This document shows, piece by piece, positions 1 through 7,281 of a stretch of DNA of 10,844 nucleotides; position 1 is the stretch's first letter; each line of letters starts with the position of its first letter. A program made the position numbers and the translations under genes. The notes under the pieces were generated by a model. The model ran no database searches and was not told the origin of the DNA. It worked only from the letters and a program-made list of their open reading frames with translations. Origin of the DNA: Planctomycetes bacterium UBA1146. Its GTDB lineage: Bacteria; Planctomycetota; UBA8108; UBA1146. Location: positions 4,722 through 15,565 of the forward strand of contig DCAA01000044.1 in assembly GCA_002311345.1 (NCBI GenBank), given 5' to 3'.

Positions 1-68
1 ACCACAGTCAACTTCGATAGATCGCTGCAACTACCATCGCATTGGCAGTCGGTAAAGATTGAGATCAT
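1..68 (-). CDS. Possible start of a further minus-strand gene (partial, cut by window edge)
   Basis: An ATG at 68-66 opens a frame of 22 codons that stays open to the left edge. It begins MISIFTDCQCDGSCSDLSKL and contains three cysteines spaced C-x-C-x3-C. It would start 5 bases after the stop of the Arc-like gene, which suits a third gene of the SPFH operon. There is no clear Shine-Dalgarno sequence upstream, and 22 codons is too little to identify a family or exclude a chance frame. I do not recognise the protein. Confidence 0.2.
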   Translation of the reverse strand, partial: MISIFTDCQCDGSCSDLSKLTV

Positions 69-73
69 CGTGG

Positions 74-262
74 TCACTCTTGCTGGCCTTCCTGTCGTGA
101 TTCGTCTCGGGGTATTCGACCCGGTCCGCGTCGGCGCTTCACTGCCTCGCGCAACAGGTACTCGATCTGGCCATTGAGGCTGCGAAGTTCATCGCTGGCC
201 CACTGGCGTAACTCCTGGTGAGTCCGTTCATCGATACGGAGCAAGAAGGACTTACGAGCCAT
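74..262 (-). CDS. Arc-like ribbon-helix-helix DNA-binding protein
   Basis: This 62-residue protein has the Arc/MetJ ribbon-helix-helix layout. A short strand comes first (residues 3-10, KSFLLRID), then helix A (about 12-26, ERTHQELRQWASDEL), then a turn and helix B (about 28-44, SLNGQIEYLLREAVKRR). A basic, proline- and glutamine-rich tail of about 18 residues ends the protein. Members of this fold dimerise and insert the paired strand into the DNA major groove, so the likely role is a small transcriptional repressor. It begins 40 bp downstream of the SPFH gene on the same strand and is probably co-transcribed, so autoregulation of the pair is plausible. From memory, Arc-type proteins with the 'ELRSLNGQIEYLLREA' signature often sit beside SPFH genes in proteobacteria. 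No toxin gene is visible next to it, so I do not call it an antitoxin. The ribosome binding site is weak (CAGG). Confidence 0.75.
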   Translation of the reverse strand: MARKSFLLRIDERTHQELRQWASDELRSLNGQIEYLLREAVKRRRGPGRIPRDESRQEGQQE

Positions 263-302
263 CGTCAGTCAGACCTGCGGCAAGCCGACAGGGAACGATG
301 CA

Positions 303-1199
303 TCATGCGTACAGCGTTCCGGTATTGATGACCGGCTGGGCGTCGTTGTCACCACACAGAACCACCAGCAGGTTGCTGACCATCGCTGCCTTGCGCTCTT
401 CGTCCAGTTTGACAACGTTGTTCTCCTCCAGGCCTTCCAGGGCCATCTGGACCATACTCACTGCGCCATGAACGATCTTCTGGCGCGCCGCGATGATCGC
501 TTCTGCTTGCTGGCGACGCAGCATTGCGCTGGCGATCTCGGGGGCGTAGGCCAGGTGGTTGAGACGTGCTTCATCGACCGCGACGCCAGCCTTCTCCAGG
601 CGTTTGGAGAGTTCCACCTGTAACGTCTCGCTGACCTCTTCGGTCGAACTACGCAGCGTGAACTCACTGCTCTCCCCTTCATCGCCTTCGCCGTGATCGT
701 AGGCGTAGTCGTTGGCCAGATGGCGCAGAGCCGATTCGCTCTGGACTCTGACGAAATGGGCGTAGTTATCGACGTCGAAAGCGGCCTTGGCGGTATCAGA
801 GACACGCCACACCACCACCGCGGAGATCTCGATGGGGTTTCCTCGTTTGTCGTTGACCTTCAACTTGTCACCATCGAAGTTGCGGGCACGCTTGGAAATC
901 TTCATCTTGGTGTAGAAGGGGTTGGTCCAGAAGAAGCCGCTCCGGATCTCGGTACCCTTGTAGGCACCAAATAGCAGCAACAGCATCGCTTCGTTGGGTT
1001 GCAGGGTGAAGTGACCGAACAGGAGGGTCAGTGCGACCGGGATAGCGAGTCCGACCGCAATCCACGACCACATATTCATCATTTCTGCCGTGGCCATGGT
1101 AATCAGATACACCGATGCAAATATCAACAACAACAGATTGAAGGCCAGCATCACCCAGCCGTTGGCGTTCTCGAGGACTTTCTCCTGGGATACCTTCAT
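303..1199 (-). CDS. SPFH/Band 7 domain membrane protein
   Basis: This 298-residue membrane protein belongs to the SPFH (stomatin/prohibitin/flotillin/HflK-C) superfamily, whose members form large oligomers that organise membrane microdomains or regulate membrane proteases. Two hydrophobic helices lie at about residues 14-37 and 43-62. The SPFH domain follows from about 66 (LQPNEAMLLLLFGAYKGTEI) to about 230, with the usual strand-rich segment (NPIEISAVVVWRV, 121-133). A charged helical stretch covers about 186-240 (ETLQVELSKRLEKAGVAVDE and MLRRQQAEAIIAARQK), as in stomatin-like proteins. The C-terminal segment MVSNLLVVLCGDNDAQPVIN (273-292) resembles a strongly conserved tail of one bacterial SPFH subfamily. 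The ATG at 1199 is supported by AAGGAG at 1207-1212, 7 nt upstream. Its partner or substrate cannot be told from the sequence. The Arc-like gene follows and the phosphatase diverges from it. Confidence 0.92.
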   Translation of the reverse strand: MKVSQEKVLENANGWVMLAFNLLLLIFASVYLITMATAEMMNMWSWIAVGLAIPVALTLLFGHFTLQPNEAMLLLLFGAYKGTEIRSGFFWTNPFYTKMKISKRARNFDGDKLKVNDKRGNPIEISAVVVWRVSDTAKAAFDVDNYAHFVRVQSESALRHLANDYAYDHGEGDEGESSEFTLRSSTEEVSETLQVELSKRLEKAGVAVDEARLNHLAYAPEIASAMLRRQQAEAIIAARQKIVHGAVSMVQMALEGLEENNVVKLDEERKAAMVSNLLVVLCGDNDAQPVINTGTLYA

Positions 1200-1206
1200 C
1201 GACTCA

Positions 1207-1212
1207 CTCCTT
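1207..1212 (-). promoter_or_regulatory. Shine-Dalgarno site of the SPFH gene
   Basis: On the minus strand this reads AAGGAG, 7 nt before the ATG at 1199. It is one of the best ribosome binding sites in the window and fixes the start of the SPFH gene. Confidence 0.75.
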
Positions 1213-1229
1213 CCGGGGGCTTATAGCAG

Positions 1230-1264
1230 TATGATATCATATAGATATGCACCCGGTTCGGGAA
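1230..1264 (-). promoter_or_regulatory. Candidate promoter of the SPFH-Arc pair with a 12-bp palindrome
   Basis: The sequence TATGATATCATA at 1230-1241 is a perfect 12-bp palindrome inside a short AT-rich island in an otherwise GC-rich spacer. On the minus strand TATGAT (1241-1236) matches a sigma-70 -10 box at five of six positions. A weak -35 candidate, TTCCCG (1264-1259), lies 17 bp upstream of it. Transcription would then start roughly 30 nt before the SPFH ATG. The palindrome overlapping the -10 could be an operator, for example for the Arc-like repressor, but that is inference. The -35 match is poor. Confidence 0.3.
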
Positions 1265-1278
1265 ACTCTAACTCCTTT

Positions 1279-1288
1279 CATTTAAATG
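1279..1288. repeat. 10-bp perfect palindrome CATTTAAATG in the divergent spacer
   Basis: CATTTAAATG is a perfect palindrome centred 48 bp from the palindrome at 1230-1241. Both lie in the 245-bp spacer (1200-1444) between the SPFH and alkaline phosphatase genes. It could be a regulator site, but short AT-rich palindromes also occur by chance. I see no other clear signal in the spacer apart from the ribosome binding sites, and no convincing tandem Pho box. Confidence 0.25.
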
Positions 1289-1444
1289 GGTTGGACGTCT
1301 TCCGTGGGACCTTGGCAGCCCCCAGAAGGTGCGATTAGAGTATTCCAGGTCGGGTTTCTGACCGGTTTGGATGGAGTTTTTCGATGTCTGTGAGATCGTC
1401 CACAACGACCATGGAAGCGATCTGATTCGAGGAGAAGAATCACC

Positions 1445-2851
1445 ATGTCAGCGAACCGAGTTTCTCGTAGAGGATTTTTCGCCAGCGGAGCTGCCGCAGG
1501 CTTGCTGTGGGGTTCGCACCTCACAGGTTGTGCGCAATTGCCGATCGGCAAGGCGCGTTCAGGTAAGGCGCGCAATATCATCTTCCTGGTCGCCGATGGA
1601 ATGAACACCGGCACCTGGACCATCGCCGACTACTACATGCAACATCAGAGCCAGCAACGCAGCGAATGGGTCAAGTTGTATCAAGAAGAAGCGGTGACCC
1701 GGGCGTTGATGGAAACCTGTTCTGCCAACTCTCGAGTTACCGATTCCGCAGCCGCCGGATCGGCCTGGTCATCGGGTCAGCGGATCAAGAACGGCGCCAT
1801 CAACGTGACCCCTGACGGTACTCATCTGGTGCCCATCCATGATCTGGTGAAGAAGAGTCACCGAAGTACCGGACTCGTCACCACAACTCGAGTCACACAT
1901 GCAACACCGGCCACCTTTGCCTCCGTGGTTCCTAAGCGTGGCCAGGAAGATGCGATTGCTCTGCAGTATCTGGAACGCGGAGTGGATGTGATCCTCGGTG
2001 GTGGATCGAAGCATTTCGATGGTGCCGGGCGCAAAGATAAGGTCGATCTGTCGGGGCGTTACCAGAAGGCTGGATATACCGTCGTCGAGTCACGAGACCA
2101 GCTGCTCGACGGCATCGAGGGTATCCCCGGGCGATTGCTGGGCACCTTCTGGCCGACGCACCTTCCCTACAGTATCGATCGAAATCGAGATGCGGAGATT
2201 GCCAGCCAGGTACCGACCCTCGGTGAAATGATGCGCACCGCTCTGGGTATCCTGGAACAGAATCGTGCAGGGTTCCTGCTCCAGGTCGAGGGAGGACGGG
2301 TCGATCATGCCGGTCACGGCAACGATGTCGGGGCCATCGTGCACGATCAGATCGCCTTCGACGAATGCATCGCCATCGCCCGTGCCTACACACAGGAAAA
2401 TCCCGACACCCTCGTCATCGTCACCACCGATCACGGCTGTGGTGGCTGCCAGCTCAATGGTGTCGGTGCTGCTTACGCCAATACCGACAAGACCTTCTTC
2501 CCCGGGATCGATGCCATCGGCGCCAGTTACGAACATCTGCAACGAGTGCGCGGGAGCCTGAGTGCTGAGCAGTTCGATGCACTGGTCGGAGAATGTCTGC
2601 AGATCAATATCGATGACGAAAAACGTCAGCAACTGACGGTGGCGGCCAAGGCAGGAGGCTTTTCCGTGGCCAACCTGCTGCGCAAATGGCACGGCTCCTT
2701 TGCGCGTACCGGTGTCAACTGGACCAGCCAGAATCACACCGGCGAGTTCGTCGAACTCGCTTCCTGGGGACCAGGAAGTGATTCGATCAAGAGGTGGATC
2801 CGCAACACCGATCTCCACTCGGTGATGACAGGGGCACTGGCGCTTTCTTGA
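1445..2851 (+). CDS. Alkaline phosphatase, probable Tat-exported lipoprotein
   Basis: This 468-residue protein is an alkaline phosphatase of the PhoA superfamily. Such enzymes hydrolyse phosphate monoesters through a phosphoserine intermediate, using two zinc ions and one magnesium ion. Export signals are SRRGFF (7-12), a twin-arginine motif, followed by a hydrophobic stretch and the lipobox LTGC with Cys29. The catalytic set is visible in order: D51 (metal), T99-D100-S101 (TDSAAAG, S101 nucleophile), THATPA (151-156), E282-GGRVDHAGH with D287, H288 and H291 (metal), TTDHG with D329 and H330, and H431 in NHTGE. The order and spacing match an intact enzyme of typical length. GAGGAG at 1429-1434, 10 nt upstream, supports the ATG. 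Release of phosphate from organic esters at the cell surface is the likely role. The gene is monocistronic, diverges from the SPFH gene and converges on the TPR operon. Confidence 0.95.
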   Translation: MSANRVSRRGFFASGAAAGLLWGSHLTGCAQLPIGKARSGKARNIIFLVADGMNTGTWTIADYYMQHQSQQRSEWVKLYQEEAVTRALMETCSANSRVTDSAAAGSAWSSGQRIKNGAINVTPDGTHLVPIHDLVKKSHRSTGLVTTTRVTHATPATFASVVPKRGQEDAIALQYLERGVDVILGGGSKHFDGAGRKDKVDLSGRYQKAGYTVVESRDQLLDGIEGIPGRLLGTFWPTHLPYSIDRNRDAEIASQVPTLGEMMRTALGILEQNRAGFLLQVEGGRVDHAGHGNDVGAIVHDQIAFDECIAIARAYTQENPDTLVIVTTDHGCGGCQLNGVGAAYANTDKTFFPGIDAIGASYEHLQRVRGSLSAEQFDALVGECLQINIDDEKRQQLTVAAKAGGFSVANLLRKWHGSFARTGVNWTSQNHTGEFVELASWGPGSDSIKRWIRNTDLHSVMTGALALS

Positions 2852-2883
2852 TGGTGCTGGAGGCTGTCGAGGAAATCGCCCGG

Positions 2884-4353
2884 TCAGTTGTCTTTCTTCT
2901 TCGACTGCAAATTCGCGATTCGGCCCCGCAGTGATTGCACCGCAGGATGGGCGGGGTTGATCCGTGCAGCTCGCTGAAGAGCCTTCTGTGCTTCCGCCAG
3001 ATTCTCGCCGGTGACATGAAACATGCCGAGTTTGACCCACCCGGTGAGATTTTCGGGATCCAGTTCCATGGCGGTCTCGATCGTGGCCAGTGCGAGAGCC
3101 CGATCATTCAAACGCCGGCAGACCTCGAACAGGTGCATACAAATTTCGCTCGAATCTGGTTCTAGTTCGCGTGCTTTCTTCAGATGGATGCGCGCCACGG
3201 CATCGTTGCTCAGTTTCGCTTCGGCACGACCTCTGGCGAATTGTGCTCGCCAGTTGTCGGGTGCATGACTTATTGCCTCGGTCGCGGCAGCCGCTGCGAT
3301 TCTGTAGTGGGACCTGACATCGTTGTTGTAAGCCCCTACCGAAGCCGCAAGCCGGTCTCCGTTTTGTATCTCGAAATTGGTTTTCAGCAGGTATGCAGAT
3401 ATGAACTTCGGGTTGGTGCCAAGGATCCTGTGGATTTCCTTCAGTGCGGCGGTCTTGTTTCCGACCCCCTGGTGAGCCTGGGCTACTAACAGCCGCAGTT
3501 GGAGGTCATCGGGGAAGCCACGAAGGGCCTTCTGGAGACGCGGCAAGGCAACATCGGCACGGTTCTGCTCGAGAAGCGAGGTGCACAGTTTCAGCTCGAA
3601 CACTCGACCGGTTTGGAAGGTGAGGAGTTTGTTTTCTCTGGCGTCTTCCTCGTACTTGCGCTCGGCACCCATCGTCTTTTGTAGCAGAGATTCAACGACA
3701 GGACCGGACTGGCCAACACGGAGATAGACATGACCCAGTAGCCTATAGGCCCATTCGTATTGCCGATCCTCTTGCGTGACTTTCTCGAGGATCTTCAGCG
3801 CTGCCGGGGCATCTCCAGTGGCCACCAAGATCTCGGCGGCGGTGGTTCTGGCTCGGATCGAATCGGGAACGAGTTCCATCAACCGTCTGATCGCGTCCTC
3901 GGCCCCAACGTCATCGCCGATGTCGATCCTGGCGGTGGCCAGCCGATGCCATGCGGGTGCAAAAGCGGGAAACTTCTCGGTGACCGCAGCTAGTTCCTCG
4001 ATGGCGCGATCCGTTTCTCCACTGTCGAGTCGAGTGGATGCTTCGCGATAAGGCCAAATTGGCTCATTCGTGTCGAGAATCGAGGCGGCGTGATATTCCT
4101 CGATGGCGAGAGCGGGTAGTCCATTGGCTTCCAGCGCCATCGCCAGGGAACCGCGTTGCTCAGGGTTCTTGATGTCGGCTGCCGTCTTCCTTTGCTCATC
4201 GAGGATGACTCTCAACTGGAGCGCATCGACGGGTAGGTTCTTCAACGCCACGATGGGTGGTGGAGCAACACTCTTCTGGCAACCTCCTGCCACAAAGAGG
4301 ATCACCCCGAGGATGAAAAGGGCGCTGGTCCAGGTACAGAGAAGCCGTGACAT
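2884..4353 (-). CDS. TPR-repeat lipoprotein
   Basis: With the ATG at 4353 this is a 489-residue protein made largely of tetratricopeptide repeats, helical hairpins that bind partner proteins. The N-terminus has a hydrophobic segment (LFILGVILFVAGGC) ending in a lipobox-like AGGC with Cys25, so a lipid-anchored protein is likely. TPR-like units with the usual A-x-x-x-Y/F-x-x-A-L and D/P signatures run from about residue 68 to the end. Examples are near 98-130, 132-165, 364-400 and 436-470. The region around 215-260 is charged and less repeat-like. The stop of the upstream gene overlaps the start: GTG at 4356 gives a GTGA overlap, and ATG at 4353 shares one base with TGA. GGGAGAG at 4359-4365 sits better for the ATG. 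It is the last gene of the operon. Its specific partner is unknown. Confidence 0.88.
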   Translation of the reverse strand: MSRLLCTWTSALFILGVILFVAGGCQKSVAPPPIVALKNLPVDALQLRVILDEQRKTAADIKNPEQRGSLAMALEANGLPALAIEEYHAASILDTNEPIWPYREASTRLDSGETDRAIEELAAVTEKFPAFAPAWHRLATARIDIGDDVGAEDAIRRLMELVPDSIRARTTAAEILVATGDAPAALKILEKVTQEDRQYEWAYRLLGHVYLRVGQSGPVVESLLQKTMGAERKYEEDARENKLLTFQTGRVFELKLCTSLLEQNRADVALPRLQKALRGFPDDLQLRLLVAQAHQGVGNKTAALKEIHRILGTNPKFISAYLLKTNFEIQNGDRLAASVGAYNNDVRSHYRIAAAAATEAISHAPDNWRAQFARGRAEAKLSNDAVARIHLKKARELEPDSSEICMHLFEVCRRLNDRALALATIETAMELDPENLTGWVKLGMFHVTGENLAEAQKALQRAARINPAHPAVQSLRGRIANLQSKKKDN

Positions 4354-5459
4354 CACAACTCTCCCAGTTTCTGGAGCTGTTCGGTGGCGAACGGGTGACC
4401 CGGTTCCAGTTCCAGAACTTTGCGGAAATCAGCAACCGCCGCGGCTCGTATTCCTGCGATTTGTCGAGCGACTCCCCGGTTGTGGTAGGCATCGACAAAG
4501 GTGGAATCGAGTGCGATCGCCCGGTCGAAGTACTCGATGGCACTGGCGCTGTTTCCGAGCGCCACGAGAACCTTCCCGCTCCGGTGCGCGATCCTGGCGT
4601 TATTCGGTTGTCCAGCGGCTGCCAACTCGTATTCCATCAGTGCGCTGGCGTACTCCCCTTTTTTCTCGTGGTTTTCGGCCCGGGCGATGCATGAAGTCGA
4701 ATTGACGGCACGAATCGCCACTTCGGTGCGAAGAGGGTCGAGAAGGATCAGGGAATCGCTCAGGAAATCATCATCCTTGAGTTGCTGCTGGATCTCCTGC
4801 GCCTTCTCCCGGTTGCCGGCGCGCAGGAGTGCCTGGGAAATTGTGACCAGTGTGGGACGGTCGAGTGGGGACATCTGCAGCACCTTCTCCAGTTCCACGA
4901 GACTTTCAGCGGGGCGATCGAGTTGTAGAAGGGTCCTGCCGATCCGGGAGTGTCCGATGGCGCTGTCGGGTTGGCTGGCGATGAAAATCTGGAAACAGGC
5001 GAGGGCTTCATCGAGAGCTCCTTTACGAAAGTAGAACTCACCGATTCGGAAGTTGGTCTGAGGATGCTGTGGGTCCTTGCTGATGATCTGGTCCCACGAT
5101 TTCTTGGCGTCCTCGGGACGGCCGAGGAACTCGTATGTCAGCCCGCAGTTGTAGAGCGATTGCAGGTGGTCTGGTTTCAGCGTGAGAGCTTTCTGGTAGT
5201 ACGTGGTCGCTTCTGCCAGCAGTTCGTGGGCATCGAGGGTTGCCGCGAGTTCGTAGTAACGCCGGTAGGATTGCGGCTCCTTGTCGATTCGACGGATACA
5301 TCCCTCGATCACACGAATGACCGGAGTTTCCATCCCCTCGACGATGAATCTCGCAGCGTCGATTTGCTGAGCAAAGGTGTTTCGGGCTGAAAGCGAAGCG
5401 AACACGATGAGCAGTAACAGCGTGGCAACCCGAGAACGGGAACGGAATTCTCTGCTCAT
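4353..5459 (-). CDS. Secreted TPR-repeat protein
   Basis: This 368-residue protein has a Sec-type signal peptide: a basic N-terminus (SREFRSRSR), the hydrophobic core VATLLLLIVFASLSA, and a likely cleavage after NTFA at about residue 30. There is no lipobox, so it is probably periplasmic or secreted. About eight tetratricopeptide repeats follow. The clearest are 66-97 (ATTYYQKALTLKPDH), 100-131, 134-165, 167-199, 252-285, 287-319 and 321-353 (NRGVARQIAGIRAAAVADFR). Repeats continue almost to the C-terminus with no added catalytic domain, so it is probably a scaffold. Its ATG overlaps the upstream stop as ATGA at 5459-5456, and its own stop overlaps the next TPR gene, which implies translational coupling. 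Its partners may be the FG-GAP protein upstream and the TPR lipoprotein downstream. Confidence 0.88.
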   Translation of the reverse strand: MSREFRSRSRVATLLLLIVFASLSARNTFAQQIDAARFIVEGMETPVIRVIEGCIRRIDKEPQSYRRYYELAATLDAHELLAEATTYYQKALTLKPDHLQSLYNCGLTYEFLGRPEDAKKSWDQIISKDPQHPQTNFRIGEFYFRKGALDEALACFQIFIASQPDSAIGHSRIGRTLLQLDRPAESLVELEKVLQMSPLDRPTLVTISQALLRAGNREKAQEIQQQLKDDDFLSDSLILLDPLRTEVAIRAVNSTSCIARAENHEKKGEYASALMEYELAAAGQPNNARIAHRSGKVLVALGNSASAIEYFDRAIALDSTFVDAYHNRGVARQIAGIRAAAVADFRKVLELEPGHPFATEQLQKLGEL

Positions 5460-7174
5460 TCGACCTTCTTTCCTTCACCACGATAGAGGTCGATGGTCCG
5501 GTTCCAATCCCCGGTGTTGAACTCCTCTCGCTCACCGGAAGGCCAGCGCACCATCACTTTCGATCCGGGGTCCTTCGCTCCGATATGAACGACAGCCGGA
5601 GTCGCAGTGGCGTAGCTGGAGGCTGCGGAGATGGTCCTGATGATGACCCGATCACCATCGGTTACGCTGATCCTGGTACCCAGAAGAGGTCTTCCCTGGT
5701 TCCTGTCGGTGGCCCGGATCCGCAGCCAGGAACCAGCACGAGGAGCATCGTTTCGATAGAGGCGGGCGGGGCCCTCGATGTTGGAGACCACTAGATCCAG
5801 ATCCCCGTCGCCATCGATGTCTCCGGCGGCGAGCCCACGGCTCGTTTCGACGACACTACTGAAGTCGCCGACGATTTCCTTTCCATCGACGAATCGACCG
5901 CTACCGGAGTTGATGTAGCACAGGTTCGGTTCCGAATAATGATCCCAGGGCGGGGGTGATTTGGTGCCGGGTCTTTTCGGTCCGGAACGCACCCTGCCGT
6001 TGGCGACGAACAGATCGAGATCCCCATCGAGTTCCAGATCGAAAGCAACGACACCGAATCCGGTGTAGTTCATGCTGCTGGGGCCGAGCCCGCTGATTCC
6101 GGAGTCATCCATGAACCCCATCTGTTCACCGAGATTGCGGTAGAAGGTGTTGCTCTCCATATCGAGATGGGTGACGAACAGATCGGTCGAACTGTTTCCA
6201 TCGAGATCTGCTGCGATGACTCCCATCCCGGCTTCCTTCTGACCGTTCAGGTTCAGCGAGACACCGAGAATCGCCGCGTCATCGACGAAGGTCCCATCCT
6301 TCTGGTTGATCCAGAGGTTGTTTTCATGGGCGTCGTTGGCGACATAGAAATCGATCCAACCATCGCCGTTGAAATCATCGCAACAGATACCGAGACTCGC
6401 GGCTGCGATCGATGCAATGCCTGATTCCGTCGAGATGTTGGTGAAGGTCCCATCTCCATCATTGCGTAACAGAATATTTCGGCTCGGTGGGAAGGCCTCA
6501 GGCCCGCAAAATTCAGGGCGACCTGCAGCGCTGGTGCATTTCGTCTCTGCGTCGAACTCGACGTACTGGGTGATGAACAGATCGAGATCACCGTCTCGAT
6601 CGATGTCAGCGAAGGCGCACGATGCGCTGAACCCCTGGACATCGATGCCTGCACTTTCAGTGACGTCCTCGAAGGTTCCATCTCCACGGTTTCTGTACAG
6701 AACGTCAGGCCCGTAGTTGCTGACGTAGATATCGGTCCAGCCGTCGTTGTCGAAGTCTCCGGTGGTGGCTCCGATTCCAAATCCGCCGTCGCCCAGACCA
6801 CTCTCGGCGGTCGCATCGACGAATTGCCACGGCGATTCCTGCCGGAAGAAACGATTGGGCAAATCTGATTGCTTGCCGATGCCTGGCAATCGGTCGTTGC
6901 CCTGGACCAGATACAGATCGAGATCTCCATCCCTGTCCGCATCGAAGAGCGCAAGTCCTGCACCTATGTGGGCAGGCAACAGACGTGATCCGGATTCGTA
7001 CGAGTGGTAGATGAAATCGACACCAGAAGAAGAGGTGACATCGACGAGCCAGGGTGGTTCAGATCGAAGTTGAGCGGTTTCCTGTGAATCTTGCTGACAG
7101 GAAGCCAGCACCAGCACCGATAGCACCATCAACTGGAGCAATCTCGGCAGTGGGGATCTGTTGGCCGACAACAA
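5456..7174 (-). CDS. FG-GAP/VCBS beta-propeller lipoprotein with ASPIC/UnbV domain (CRTAC1-like)
   Basis: With a TTG start at 7174 this is a 572-residue protein. The N-terminus is a clean lipoprotein signal (basic ANRSPLPR, hydrophobic LLQLMVLSVLVL, lipobox LASC, Cys26). Seven calcium-binding loops of the DxDxDGxxD type mark FG-GAP/VCBS blades, at residues 78-86, 140-148, 190-198, 267-275, 323-331 (DLDGNSSTD, degenerate), 379-387 and 452-460. This suggests a seven-bladed propeller. A C-x9-C pair (213 and 223, before GPEAFPPSRN) is typical of this family. An ASPIC/UnbV domain follows at about 475-553 and ends in VRWPSGERE. The frame stays open to a TTG at 7285 that would overlap the upstream stop, but that start would bury the signal peptide behind 37 residues. 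The function of this family in bacteria is poorly known; binding of a ligand or partner is likely. Confidence 0.9.
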   Translation of the reverse strand: MLSANRSPLPRLLQLMVLSVLVLASCQQDSQETAQLRSEPPWLVDVTSSSGVDFIYHSYESGSRLLPAHIGAGLALFDADRDGDLDLYLVQGNDRLPGIGKQSDLPNRFFRQESPWQFVDATAESGLGDGGFGIGATTGDFDNDGWTDIYVSNYGPDVLYRNRGDGTFEDVTESAGIDVQGFSASCAFADIDRDGDLDLFITQYVEFDAETKCTSAAGRPEFCGPEAFPPSRNILLRNDGDGTFTNISTESGIASIAAASLGICCDDFNGDGWIDFYVANDAHENNLWINQKDGTFVDDAAILGVSLNLNGQKEAGMGVIAADLDGNSSTDLFVTHLDMESNTFYRNLGEQMGFMDDSGISGLGPSSMNYTGFGVVAFDLELDGDLDLFVANGRVRSGPKRPGTKSPPPWDHYSEPNLCYINSGSGRFVDGKEIVGDFSSVVETSRGLAAGDIDGDGDLDLVVSNIEGPARLYRNDAPRAGSWLRIRATDRNQGRPLLGTRISVTDGDRVIIRTISAASSYATATPAVVHIGAKDPGSKVMVRWPSGEREEFNTGDWNRTIDLYRGEGKKVE

Positions 7175-7180
7175 GAAAGA

Positions 7181-7186
7181 CTCCCC
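7181..7186 (-). promoter_or_regulatory. Shine-Dalgarno site that selects an internal TTG start
   Basis: The minus strand reads GGGGAG, preceded by AGAG, 6 nt before TTG at 7174 and 9 nt before a second TTG at 7171. No ATG or GTG lies between 7285 and the signal peptide in this frame. The site is therefore the best support for placing the start of the FG-GAP lipoprotein here rather than at 7285. Confidence 0.55.
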
Positions 7187-7281
7187 TCTGTGGGTGCGAA
7201 ACAGAATGCCGCTCGAATCGATGTGCGTGATTGTAACTTCGGACTCAGAAAGGCCATAGCCCCGCTTCCTGGCGGGTCGGG

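Noticed and set aside
1..177. Plus-strand frame open from the left edge for 58 codons
   Set aside because: It overlaps most of the Arc-like gene in antisense and has no recognisable motif. The ribbon-helix-helix pattern on the other strand is far more convincing.
1271..1300. Possible Pho box (CTTTCAT) upstream of the alkaline phosphatase
   Set aside because: Only one half resembles the CTGTCAT element and no second repeat follows at 11-bp spacing, so phosphate control is not supported by the sequence.
2852..2883. Bidirectional terminator between the convergent phosphatase and TPR genes
   Set aside because: The 32-bp gap contains no stem-loop or T-run that I can find.
2090..3040. Long minus-strand open frame (316 codons) across the end of the phosphatase gene and the TPR gene end
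   Set aside because: It is antisense to an intact, motif-complete alkaline phosphatase, has a composition typical of a shadow frame, and shows no recognisable domain.
7261..7276. Hairpin CCCGC-N6-GCGGG after the FAD gene as a terminator
   Set aside because: The stem is only 5 bp with no following T-run, and the next gene starts about 90 nt further on in the same direction.
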